The position numbers and the translations under genes are program-made. Below, piece after piece: positions 1 to 3,700 of a stretch of DNA of 29,948 nucleotides. Below the pieces are notes generated by a model. That model saw only the letters and a program-made list of their open reading frames with translations. It searched no databases and was not told where the DNA came from. Location: positions 1 to 29,948 of IMG/VR virus record IMGVR_UViG_3300022752_000278. One strand, 5' to 3'. This DNA comes from a virus. How positions within the stretch are numbered: position 1 is the first letter of the stretch; each line of letters begins with the position of its first letter.

Positions 1-36
1 AGTTTACAAACTGAAACTCAAGCAAAGTATCAAAAA

Positions 37-204
37 ATGACTGACACACTCAAAGAGTATCATTTCACTGATGAACAAATTGACTTTCTGATGCGAATTG
101 TGCGAAACAATGCACAGTTTGAAGATGGCGAAGATCGTGAGTTTATGGAAGAACTTGCGAATCAAATTGAAGATCAAATTGTAAACCACCCCACTAACAA
201 CTGA
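37..204 (+). CDS. Small acidic protein, copy 1 of a duplicated gene
   Basis: Encodes a 55-residue protein starting MTDTLKEYHF. I do not recognise a characterised family. It is strongly acidic, with a central cluster FEDGEDREF (residues about 28-36), and is probably mostly helical. A second copy lies at 967-1134 and differs in only two residues (position 2 Thr/Ile, position 55 Asn/Val). The reading frame is open to the left edge of the window, so a longer upstream start cannot be excluded. The ATG at 37 is chosen because it is the exact counterpart of the start in copy 2. No Shine-Dalgarno sequence is visible. The stop overlaps the next start (TGATG), so the two genes are probably translationally coupled. 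Coding status is supported by the pattern of differences between copies: 10 of 12 changed codons are synonymous. Confidence 0.75.
   Translation: MTDTLKEYHFTDEQIDFLMRIVRNNAQFEDGEDREFMEELANQIEDQIVNHPTNN
37..204 (+). repeat. Gene-sized direct repeat, unit 1 (unit 2 at 967-1134)
   Basis: The 168-base coding sequence is repeated at 967-1134 with 13 base differences (about 92% identity). Flanking sequence is not obviously shared, so the repeat is confined to the gene. Confidence 0.85.
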
Positions 205-416
205 TGACTCTCACTTCCCAACAACTCAACCAACTCATTATACTCTACGCTGAGCGATGTGTAGATGACATGGACACCAAATGTCTCATGCAGTTTGTGT
301 ATGATGCGATTGTAGACAACATGGCAAACATGAGTGAGCATGAAGTTTTAGATCAACTCTCCTGCGTTTATGGTGATGAAACAGTACAGATAATGGTGGA
401 GAGTGTGACGGTTTAG
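204..416 (+). CDS. Small acidic hypothetical phage protein
   Basis: A 70-residue protein beginning MTLTSQQLNQLI. Its start overlaps the stop of the preceding gene by one base (TGATG), which indicates translational coupling. The pattern of hydrophobic residues every 3-4 positions with many D/E (VDDMDTKCLMQFVYDAIVD) suggests two or three amphipathic helices. I see no catalytic motif or membrane segment. It resembles short helical hypothetical proteins common in T4-like cyanophages, but that is recollection rather than a search result. It is followed by a non-coding gap holding a promoter and a structured RNA. Function unknown. Confidence 0.75.
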   Translation: MTLTSQQLNQLIILYAERCVDDMDTKCLMQFVYDAIVDNMANMSEHEVLDQLSCVYGDETVQIMVESVTV

Positions 417-420
417 TAAG

Positions 421-460
421 TGGCACAAGGGGGGGTTACGTTACTGCTACCTCCGTGCCA
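421..460 (+). promoter_or_regulatory. Inverted repeat TGGCAC / GTGCCA flanking a promoter
   Basis: TGGCAC at 421-426 and GTGCCA at 455-460 form a 6-bp inverted repeat across 40 bases. It encloses the -35 region, and its last two bases (CA) begin the -10 box CATACT. The same arrangement recurs at 1147-1185 and 1411-1449. It could be an operator, or a hairpin that terminates upstream transcription. Confidence 0.5.
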
Positions 461-464
461 TACT
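436..464 (+). promoter_or_regulatory. Putative sigma70-type promoter for the 597-1134 operon
   Basis: TTACGT (436-441), a 17-base spacer, then CATACT (459-464). An overlapping -10 alternative is TACTAT at 461-466. The expected start point is near 471, the first base of the structured leader RNA. Two other promoters in the window have the same layout (TTGCAN, 17 bases, CATACT at 1161 and 1425). Confidence 0.5.
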
Positions 465-470
465 ATAAAA

Positions 471-571
471 GTTGAGAGGGAAGAAGCAAAGGCGGTTCCC
501 AACCACCCCGACAACTAACTAGAATCGGGGAAATGTGGTTGAGGTAAAAGCAATTACCGTGCCCTCTCAAC
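471..571 (+). ncRNA. Structured leader RNA, possible cis-regulatory switch
   Basis: A 101-base nested structure can be read directly. P1 is GTTGAGAGGG (471-480) with CCCTCTCAAC (562-571), 10 bp and perfect. P2 is CAACCAC (500-506) with GTGGTTG (535-541). P3 is CCCGA (507-511) with TCGGG (525-529), closing a 13-base loop. P4 is GGTAA (543-547) with TTACC (554-558), with a 6-base loop. The predicted transcription start falls at the 5' base of P1. The 3' strand of P1 (CCCTC, 562-566) can alternatively pair with the Shine-Dalgarno GAGGG (586-590) of the gene at 597. GGGAA (478-482) can alternatively pair with TTCCC (496-500), which would disrupt P1. I cannot match it to a known riboswitch; wcaG-type and other cyanophage leader RNAs should be tested. 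Confidence 0.6.
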
Positions 572-596
572 ACACATTCGTTCCTGAGGGATTCAA

Positions 597-713
597 ATGA
601 CACCCAACTGGCAACACAACTCTGGTAAGCACAAGCGAACCAAGGGCATGTGTAAAGGAAAAATCAAATCCAGAAAACAAGCACTCAAAGCACTCAAACT
701 CAAACTGAAATGA
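597..713 (+). CDS. Very basic 38-residue protein
   Basis: Encodes 38 residues starting MTPNWQHNSGKHKR and ending in a Leu/Lys heptad-like tail (ALKALKLKLK). It contains 11 Lys, 2 Arg and no Asp or Glu, for a net charge of about +13 without histidines. This composition fits a nucleic-acid-binding or ribosome-associated peptide (inference). Upstream is a good Shine-Dalgarno (GAGGG, 586-590) at 6 bases from the ATG, preceded by the structured leader RNA. The stop overlaps the next start as ATGA (710-713). A basic peptide directly behind a structured leader could bind that RNA and regulate its own operon; nothing in the sequence proves this. Confidence 0.6.
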   Translation: MTPNWQHNSGKHKRTKGMCKGKIKSRKQALKALKLKLK

Positions 714-970
714 CCAACACCACAATCACTCTCAATCAATTTCACAATCTTTTGGCAGATGCTTATGCTGTCTGTGTGAATGATACTCTATACTTTGTAG
801 GATATGATACGGACGACAATCCTTACATTGCCGACAATGATGGGCAGGATTATGTTGATCTCTCCACCGTAGATGGTGACATTGAAGTGGATGATTATGC
901 TGTGTCATTTTGGGTACAAGGAGAACCCATTCGTATGATTTTTCTTAACATCGCACCCCTGAACAAATGA
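710..970 (+). CDS. Highly acidic 86-residue protein
   Basis: Starts at the ATGA overlap with the basic 38-residue gene, and its own stop overlaps the next start in the same way (967-970). The protein has 13 Asp and 2 Glu against one Arg and one Lys, net about -13. The acidic residues sit in a central tract (residues about 33-63, with patterns such as DTDDN and EVDDY). Aromatic and beta-branched residues between them suggest a small beta-rich fold. I recognise no family. Its charge and size resemble DNA-mimic or anti-defence proteins, or an acidic partner for the preceding basic peptide; both ideas are inference. Confidence 0.7.
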   Translation: MTNTTITLNQFHNLLADAYAVCVNDTLYFVGYDTDDNPYIADNDGQDYVDLSTVDGDIEVDDYAVSFWVQGEPIRMIFLNIAPLNK

Positions 971-1134
971 TTGACACACTCAAAGAGTATCATTTCACCG
1001 ACGAACAAATCGACTTCCTGATGCGAATTGTGCGAAACAATGCACAGTTTGAGGATGGTGAAGATCGTGAGTTTATGGAAGAACTTGCCAACCAAATTGA
1101 AGACCAAATTGTAAACCACCCCACCAACGTGTGA
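967..1134 (+). CDS. Small acidic protein, copy 2 of a duplicated gene
   Basis: Encodes 55 residues (MIDTLKEYHF...), identical to the product of 37-204 except at residues 2 and 55. It is the last gene of the coupled unit 597-1134, with an ATGA overlap to the preceding stop. Eight of the ten synonymous differences from copy 1 make this copy richer in G or C. Net charge is about -10 and the fold is predicted helical by eye. No functional motif is seen. Its maintenance in two separate transcription units with near-invariant protein sequence implies a dosage or timing requirement, or recent gene conversion. Confidence 0.8.
   Translation: MIDTLKEYHFTDEQIDFLMRIVRNNAQFEDGEDREFMEELANQIEDQIVNHPTNV
967..1134 (+). 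repeat. Gene-sized direct repeat, unit 2 (unit 1 at 37-204)
   Basis: Partner of 37-204; 13 differences over 168 bases, nearly all at third codon positions. Confidence 0.85.
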
Positions 1135-1140
1135 CAGTTG

Positions 1141-1164
1141 GCAAGGTGGCACACACCCCCTTGC
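1141..1164 (+). terminator. GC hairpin after the 597-1134 operon
   Basis: GCAAGG (1141-1146) pairs with CCTTGC (1159-1164), with two further G:C pairs inside after one mismatch. No U-tract follows, so it is a weak or factor-assisted terminator at best. It overlaps the next promoter's -35 box. Confidence 0.4.
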
Positions 1165-1189
1165 AGACCCCCCGATTCCGTGTCATACT
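1161..1189 (+). promoter_or_regulatory. Putative promoter for the gene at 1216
   Basis: TTGCAG (1161-1166), 17 bases, CATACT (1184-1189). It is enclosed by the imperfect inverted repeat TGGCAC (1147-1152) / GTGTCA (1180-1185), in which one G:C pair has become G:U. The predicted start is near 1196, leaving a leader of about 20 bases with the Shine-Dalgarno GAGGA. Confidence 0.5.
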
Positions 1190-1215
1190 ACGTTTGTTCC
1201 TGAGGAATCCAACTC

Positions 1216-1398
1216 ATGGCAATGATCTGCGACAATCACCACTTCTACAACCGAATGAGTGATCACGATGCTATTATGTCATCGTGCGCCACCTGGGTTG
1301 ATCACTACAATTTCATGGCATCTCTCTCTTGGTTGAGTGAGACTGATCGCCAACAGTTTGAATACGAAATGACCGAATACCTTTGCTATGATGTGTGA
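1216..1398 (+). CDS. Small hypothetical protein rich in His and aromatic residues
   Basis: A 60-residue protein beginning MAMICDNHHFYNRM. The ATG is preceded by a GAGGA Shine-Dalgarno in a leader segment (GTTCCTGAGG) shared with the gene at 597. It contains clustered His, Cys, Tyr and Trp residues (CDNHHFYN, WVDHYNF, EYLCYDV). I cannot assign a metal site or a family. It is an independent unit with its own promoter (1161-1189). Codon use matches its neighbours. Function unknown. Confidence 0.7.
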   Translation: MAMICDNHHFYNRMSDHDAIMSSCATWVDHYNFMASLSWLSETDRQQFEYEMTEYLCYDV

Positions 1399-1410
1399 CA
1401 CCTGATGAAC

Positions 1411-1449
1411 TGGCACACAGGGGGTTGCACCCCCACCCAACCCGTGCCA
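1411..1449 (+). promoter_or_regulatory. Inverted repeat TGGCAC / GTGCCA with inner hairpin
   Basis: TGGCAC (1411-1416) pairs with GTGCCA (1444-1449), and inside it GGGTTG (1422-1427) pairs with CAACCC (1438-1443). An alternative inner pairing is GGGGG (1420-1424) with CCCCC (1430-1434). It lies directly over the promoter at 1425-1453, like the element at 421-460. Confidence 0.5.
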
Positions 1450-1453
1450 TACT
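1425..1453 (+). promoter_or_regulatory. Putative promoter for the KTSC-like gene
   Basis: TTGCAC (1425-1430), 17 bases, CATACT (1448-1453). The -35 box sits inside the hairpin at 1411-1449. The predicted start is near 1460, so the transcript would begin with the hairpin at 1463-1484. Confidence 0.5.
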
Positions 1454-1462
1454 GATCACATC

Positions 1463-1484
1463 AGCGGGGGTGAAGCATCCCGCT
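1463..1484 (+). other. 5' leader hairpin of the KTSC-like gene
   Basis: AGCGGG (1463-1468) and CCCGCT (1479-1484) form a perfect 6-bp stem with a 10-base loop, within a few bases of the expected transcript start. No U-run follows, so it looks like an mRNA 5' stabilising hairpin rather than a terminator. The remaining leader is pyrimidine-rich with no Shine-Dalgarno. Confidence 0.45.
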
Positions 1485-1521
1485 CAAAACACTTCACTCA
1501 ACCCTTTACCTTTTTCTGATT

Positions 1522-1746
1522 ATGTTCAAGTTCCAATCCAACGCCATCGAAAATATCTCCGATATTCAAGATGGTCAAGTGACTATCACCTTCAACGGTG
1601 GTCGTGACTATACCTACAGCGTGGCAGATCCTGCCAACTTCGTGGAAGATCTCAATCTGGTGATTGAAAACGAAGACTCCGTAGGTAAGTTCATCAACCT
1701 CGCCATTCGTGGCGATCAACTCACCCAGGCGCTTGCCACTGTGTGA
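1522..1746 (+). CDS. KTSC-domain-like small protein
   Basis: A 74-residue protein. Residues about 5-66 follow the KTSC domain pattern (Pfam family named after the lysyl-tRNA synthetase C terminus): an N-terminal SNAI strand, then VTITFNGGRDYTYSV, a helix beginning NFVEDL, and the closing SVGKFINLAIR. KTSC proteins are small beta-rich domains often found alone in phages; their molecular role is not established. The start is the only in-frame ATG near the promoter and has no clear Shine-Dalgarno. A strong intrinsic terminator follows at 1753-1778. The family call is by motif reading, not by a profile search. Confidence 0.8.
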   Translation: MFKFQSNAIENISDIQDGQVTITFNGGRDYTYSVADPANFVEDLNLVIENEDSVGKFINLAIRGDQLTQALATV

Positions 1747-1752
1747 TAACCT

Positions 1753-1778
1753 GGGGGGGGCAATCGCTCCCCCTTTTT
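1753..1778 (+). terminator. Intrinsic terminator after the KTSC-like gene
   Basis: A run of eight G (1753-1760), an 8-base loop, five C (1769-1773) and five T (1774-1778). This is the clearest rho-independent terminator in the left region. Confidence 0.8.
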
Positions 1779-1781
1779 AGT

Positions 1782-1898
1782 ATGTTCCGCCCCCTGATCG
1801 CTCTGATACTGCTCTGTCTGTTCTGGGAACCGATCCGCCCCATCAGGAGTGTGACAGCACAGGCACTGTACACCGCAGGCGACCTGATCGCCCGCTGA
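1782..1898 (+). CDS. Very small single-pass membrane protein
   Basis: A 38-residue ORF, MFRPLIALILLCLFW..., with one hydrophobic segment at residues about 4-15 and a polar tail ending GDLIAR. It begins only four bases after the U-tract of the preceding terminator, and no Shine-Dalgarno is visible. It must therefore be expressed by terminator read-through or from a promoter overlapping its start (TAGTAT at 1778-1783 is a weak candidate). GC-rich third positions match the neighbouring array. Its end abuts the next -10 box at 1904. Small membrane peptides like this are common in cyanophage early regions, but the function is unknown. Confidence 0.55.
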   Translation: MFRPLIALILLCLFWEPIRPIRSVTAQALYTAGDLIAR

Positions 1899-1903
1899 CC
1901 CTC

Positions 1904-1920
1904 TATACTGATTCCAGTTC
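1904..1920 (+). promoter_or_regulatory. -10 box TATACT with CAGTTC initiation motif
   Basis: TATACT (1904-1909) is followed after exactly five bases by CAGTTC (1915-1920). The same spacing occurs at 2398, 2681 and 3376. No good -35 is seen. It drives the gene at 1933. Confidence 0.5.
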
Positions 1921-1932
1921 GCAAGCAACCCG

Positions 1933-2106
1933 ATGACTTTCACTTCCTGGAGTGCCGCCCCCAAAGGCACCGGAATCGATCACGCCGAGTTCTTCACCAG
2001 TGAGGAACACGCCGTGGACGTTGCCTTCGACTGGAGCATCGAACTCGGTGGTGCTCCCGTGGTGATCTACCGCAACGAGCAGGAGTGGATGGAGGTCACT
2101 GCCTAA
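1933..2106 (+). CDS. Small hypothetical protein
   Basis: A 57-residue protein starting MTFTSWSAAPKGTG and ending EQEWMEVTA. It has a helix-like stretch (EEHAVDVAFDWSIELGG) followed by a short strand VVIYR, compatible with a compact alpha/beta fold. No known motif. Its leader is the A/C-rich, Shine-Dalgarno-free type shared by the array, and its promoter is at 1904. Codon use is GC-rich like its neighbours. Confidence 0.75.
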   Translation: MTFTSWSAAPKGTGIDHAEFFTSEEHAVDVAFDWSIELGGAPVVIYRNEQEWMEVTA

Positions 2107-2118
2107 AGTGGCACACTG

Positions 2119-2138
2119 GGGGGTCACATCCGACCCCC
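2119..2138 (+). terminator. GC hairpin of cassette unit 1
   Basis: GGGGGTC (2119-2125) pairs perfectly with GACCCCC (2132-2138), loop ACATCC. No U-tract follows. A -35-like GTCACA (2123-2128) lies at the loop. Confidence 0.5.
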
Positions 2139-2152
2139 TGACCCTGTAGACT
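2123..2152 (+). promoter_or_regulatory. Putative promoter for the gene at 2177
   Basis: GTCACA (2123-2128), 18 bases, TAGACT (2147-2152). The -35 overlaps the hairpin loop, as in the other units of the array. Leader A/C-rich, no Shine-Dalgarno. Confidence 0.45.
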
Positions 2153-2176
2153 AAACACATCAAACAAACCGAGACC

Positions 2177-2392
2177 ATGAGCAAGCGTTTCCCCTGGATT
2201 GATAACCTCAGCACTGCTCAGCAGCTGGGGGTGTTAAGTGTCCTGATTGTTGTTGGTGTTGGGATCGTTGCCCTGAAAGCCTGGCTCCTGGTGCTGGTGC
2301 TGGGGTGGATTGGAATCACCGCCCTAGGATTTTGGAAGGCGGTTGTGACAGTTGTCCTGCTGGACCTGCTGCTGGCATCGGTCCGCCGCTGA
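2177..2392 (+). CDS. Small two-segment membrane protein
   Basis: A 71-residue protein. After a short polar N terminus (MSKRFPWIDNLSTAQQ) come two hydrophobic segments, at residues about 17-34 and 36-66, separated by a Lys-Ala-Trp turn. It ends in Arg-Arg. The pattern is an inner-membrane hairpin protein. I do not recognise a family; it could be a holin-like or host-envelope-modifying protein, but there is no lysis gene nearby and the charge pattern alone does not establish this. It has its own promoter in the repeated cassette (2113-2170). Confidence 0.75.
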   Translation: MSKRFPWIDNLSTAQQLGVLSVLIVVGVGIVALKAWLLVLVLGWIGITALGFWKAVVTVVLLDLLLASVRR

Positions 2393-2397
2393 CCCCT

Positions 2398-2414
2398 TAT
2401 ACTGATCTCAGTTC
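2398..2414 (+). promoter_or_regulatory. -10 box TATACT with CAGTTC initiation motif
   Basis: TATACT (2398-2403), five bases, CAGTTC (2409-2414), with the upstream context CTGACCC as at 1904. No clear -35. It serves the gene at 2427. Confidence 0.5.
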
Positions 2415-2426
2415 AACCAACACCCC

Positions 2427-2666
2427 ATGATCATTCAACAGATCGGCAGCAACCAGACTGAGGTTCAACTGGCAGACGGAACCTGCGTTCTGTTCTCCTA
2501 CGTGACCCCCGTTGCCGCCTTGGTGCCTGGTAAGGGTTGGATTCGCACCGCTCACAAGTGGAGCGCCACCACAACCAAGCACATCAATGCCTGGATAAGG
2601 AAGAACTGCGGCGGCACCGTTCAGACTGTGCCACAATGGGAAGTGGACCAACTGGTGGCGTTCTGA
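2427..2666 (+). CDS. Conserved small phage protein with a KWSATTTKHIN motif
   Basis: A 79-residue protein. The N-terminal half has strands around a short hairpin (TEVQLADGTCVLFSYVTPVAAL), followed by KWSATTTKHINAWI (residues about 44-57) and a C-terminal VPQWEVDQLV. The segment TPVAA...KWS.TT.KHIN.W is one I associate with short cyanophage and phage proteins of unknown function; no activity is known to me. The ATG at 2427 follows an A/C-rich leader with no Shine-Dalgarno. A small GGGG/CCCC hairpin follows the stop. Confidence 0.75.
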   Translation: MIIQQIGSNQTEVQLADGTCVLFSYVTPVAALVPGKGWIRTAHKWSATTTKHINAWIRKNCGGTVQTVPQWEVDQLVAF

Positions 2667-2679
2667 GGGGCGCCACCCC
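2667..2679 (+). terminator. Short GGGG/CCCC hairpin
   Basis: GGGG (2667-2670) and CCCC (2676-2679) with loop CGCCA, directly abutting the next -10 box. A weak terminator or promoter-linked hairpin. Confidence 0.35.
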
Positions 2680-2680
2680 T

Positions 2681-2697
2681 TACAATATATTCAGTTC
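2681..2697 (+). promoter_or_regulatory. -10 box TACAAT with CAGTTC initiation motif
   Basis: TACAAT (2681-2686), five bases, CAGTTC (2692-2697). It drives the gene at 2712. Confidence 0.5.
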
Positions 2698-2711
2698 AAC
2701 CAACCACACCG

Positions 2712-2888
2712 ATGACCTACGCTCAGATCACCGCCTCCGAACTTTCCGCCTCTGAGGCACGGTCTGCCATCTTTGACCTGGCCGACGACTTCTCCTGGGA
2801 GACCGTTGCCCGTGAGATGATCTGCCAGATGAGTGGCGATCAGGCACGGGAGTTCCTGGAGGACTTCATTGCCGACTATGCCGCCTGA
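2712..2888 (+). CDS. Small acidic helical protein
   Basis: A 58-residue protein (MTYAQITASELSASEA...), almost certainly all helical and acidic, ending FIADYAA. No motif recognised. It is an independent transcription unit with the promoter at 2681 and an A/C-rich leader with no Shine-Dalgarno. The stop is followed within about 15 bases by the second copy of the terminator-promoter cassette. Confidence 0.75.
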   Translation: MTYAQITASELSASEARSAIFDLADDFSWETVAREMICQMSGDQAREFLEDFIADYAA

Positions 2889-2902
2889 GGCACTGCCACA
2901 CT

Positions 2903-2922
2903 GGGGGTCATACCCGACCCCC
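2903..2922 (+). terminator. GC hairpin of cassette unit 2
   Basis: GGGGGTC (2903-2909) pairs with GACCCCC (2916-2922). The loop ATACCC differs from unit 1, while the stem is conserved exactly. Confidence 0.5.
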
Positions 2923-2936
2923 TGACCCTCTATACT
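2907..2936 (+). promoter_or_regulatory. Putative promoter for the gene at 2960
   Basis: -35-like GTCATA (2907-2912) in the hairpin, 18 bases, TATACT (2931-2936). Confidence 0.5.
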
Positions 2937-2959
2937 AAACACACCAAACAAACCAAATC

Positions 2960-3142
2960 ATGAGAGTCTACGCCGTCATCGCTGGTACCGACTATGAAAG
3001 GGAGGACTTCAACACTCTCCGCCTGTTCGATTGCAAATCCACCGCCCAGGCATACGCTGAGCATCTGGAGGAGCAACTGGGAACCGACTACGTGCTGATT
3101 GAGGATCGGGAGATCTGCATGGAATCGGCGCTTGCCGCCTGA
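2960..3142 (+). CDS. Small hypothetical alpha/beta protein
   Basis: A 60-residue protein with an N-terminal strand (MRVYAVIAGTDY), a Leu-rich second strand (LRLFDC), a helix (TAQAYAEHLEEQL) and a third strand (YVLIEDREI). This order is typical of very small ferredoxin-like or beta-alpha-beta phage proteins. I assign no function. The leader has no Shine-Dalgarno and is nearly identical to that of the gene at 2177. Confidence 0.75.
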   Translation: MRVYAVIAGTDYEREDFNTLRLFDCKSTAQAYAEHLEEQLGTDYVLIEDREICMESALAA

Positions 3143-3149
3143 TCCGTGC

Positions 3150-3155
3150 TACAAT
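3150..3155 (+). promoter_or_regulatory. -10 box TACAAT before the gene at 3182
   Basis: TACAAT follows CCGTGC, resembling the CCGTGCCATACT boxes upstream. Transcript start is expected near 3162. No clear -35. Confidence 0.4.
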
Positions 3156-3181
3156 TCACAAGCAACCAAGCAACCCAACCG

Positions 3182-3340
3182 ATGACCCTCTACAACATCG
3201 TCCGCTCCTATGCCCCCCACCTTGAGAAGCGGGATCAGATTGTCCAACGTGGTCTGACCCTGGAGCAGGCACAAGCACACTGCCGCAACCCCAAAACCCG
3301 CAAGGAGGGCGAATGGTTTGACGGATACACTGAGGCATAA
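3182..3340 (+). CDS. Small conserved phage protein ending WFDGYTEA
   Basis: A 52-residue protein, MTLYNIVRSY..., with GLTLEQAQAHCRNPKTRKEG followed by WFDGY. The combination of LEQAQAHC with a downstream WFDGY resembles a family of short cyanophage proteins; its function is unknown to me. An in-frame GTG at 3146 would give 64 residues, but the -10 box at 3150 lies inside that extension, so the ATG at 3182 is preferred. The next unit begins with a strong hairpin six bases after the stop. Confidence 0.75.
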   Translation: MTLYNIVRSYAPHLEKRDQIVQRGLTLEQAQAHCRNPKTRKEGEWFDGYTEA

Positions 3341-3346
3341 TCCAAT

Positions 3347-3369
3347 CGGGGGTTGCAAACCAACCCCCG
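3347..3369 (+). terminator. Strong 9-bp GC hairpin overlapping a promoter
   Basis: CGGGGGTTG (3347-3355) pairs perfectly with CAACCCCCG (3361-3369) around loop CAAAC. There is no U-tract. The -35-like TTGCAA at 3353-3358 spans the stem-loop junction. Confidence 0.55.
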
Positions 3370-3392
3370 ACCGACTACAATACACCCAGTTC
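3353..3392 (+). promoter_or_regulatory. Putative promoter for the winged-helix gene
   Basis: TTGCAA (3353-3358), 17 bases, TACAAT (3376-3381), five bases, CAGTTC (3387-3392). Confidence 0.6.
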
Positions 3393-3406
3393 ACCACTCC
3401 CGAACG

Positions 3407-3667
3407 ATGCTCACCTCCATCATCCGCACCGCGATCCGCACCCACCTGATCAACGACGGCCCGATGACCTGCAGCGACCTGGTTCGCGCCATGGGCATGG
3501 ACCCCCGCCGCCACAAAGGCACCATCCACGCCGTGATGGTTGACCTGGAGAAGGCAGGCATTCTGGATGCCACCCGCAGCGACAGCGGCAAGCGCGACCT
3601 CTGGTTCATCGTGCCCACCGCGATCCGCAAGCGTGATCGCCTTGCCGCCGCCATGGCAGGCATCTGA
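3407..3667 (+). CDS. Putative winged-helix DNA-binding protein
   Basis: An 86-residue protein. Residues about 5-70 read as a winged helix-turn-helix: helix 1 (IIRTAIRTHLINDG), helix 2 (CSDLVRAMGM), a basic recognition-helix candidate (PRRHKGTIHAVMVDLEKAGIL), then a wing (DATRSDSGKRDLWFIV). A basic tail RKRDR follows. This suggests a small transcriptional regulator acting on phage or host promoters, and several promoters with shared motifs lie nearby as possible targets (inference). The longer in-frame extension upstream of 3407 crosses the promoter and is rejected. Alternative: a non-regulatory winged-helix adaptor. Confidence 0.7.
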   Translation: MLTSIIRTAIRTHLINDGPMTCSDLVRAMGMDPRRHKGTIHAVMVDLEKAGILDATRSDSGKRDLWFIVPTAIRKRDRLAAAMAGI

Positions 3668-3674
3668 CCCCTGC

Positions 3675-3700
3675 GGGGGCACTTGACTGGTGCCCCCTTT
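3675..3700 (+). terminator. Terminator hairpin with a -35 box as its loop
   Basis: GGGGGCAC (3675-3682) pairs with GTGCCCCC (3690-3697), followed by TTT. The 7-base loop is TTGACTG, which contains the -35 hexamer TTGACT of the next promoter. Confidence 0.7.

Larger units (their letters stand above)
2113..2170 (+). repeat. Repeated terminator-promoter-leader cassette, unit 1
   Basis: This 58-base block (hairpin, -10 box, AAACACAYC leader) is repeated at 2898-2954 with five substitutions and one G indel. Confidence 0.8.
2898..2954 (+). repeat. Repeated terminator-promoter-leader cassette, unit 2
   Basis: Partner of 2113-2170, about 90% identical. It includes the hairpin, the CTGACCC segment, the -10 box and the CAAACAAACC leader. 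Confidence 0.8.

Noticed and set aside
471-571. tRNA or tRNA-like gene in the structured leader
   Set aside because: There is no 7-bp acceptor with a D/anticodon/T arm arrangement, no CCA end, and the closing stem is 10 bp.
1395-1607. 70-residue plus-strand ORF overlapping the KTSC-like gene
   Set aside because: It covers a promoter and leader hairpin, has Pro/His/Arg-rich nonsense composition, and overlaps a better gene in another frame.
3146-3181. GTG start extending the gene at 3182
   Set aside because: The extension contains the -10 box TACAAT and the A/C-rich leader typical of the array.
3353-3406. Upstream extension of the winged-helix gene
   Set aside because: It covers the hairpin, -10 box and CAGTTC motif; a transcript starting there would not include it.
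3149-3682. 177-residue minus-strand ORF
   Set aside because: It runs antisense to two well-supported plus-strand genes with their own promoters. GC-rich codon bias opens the opposite frame.
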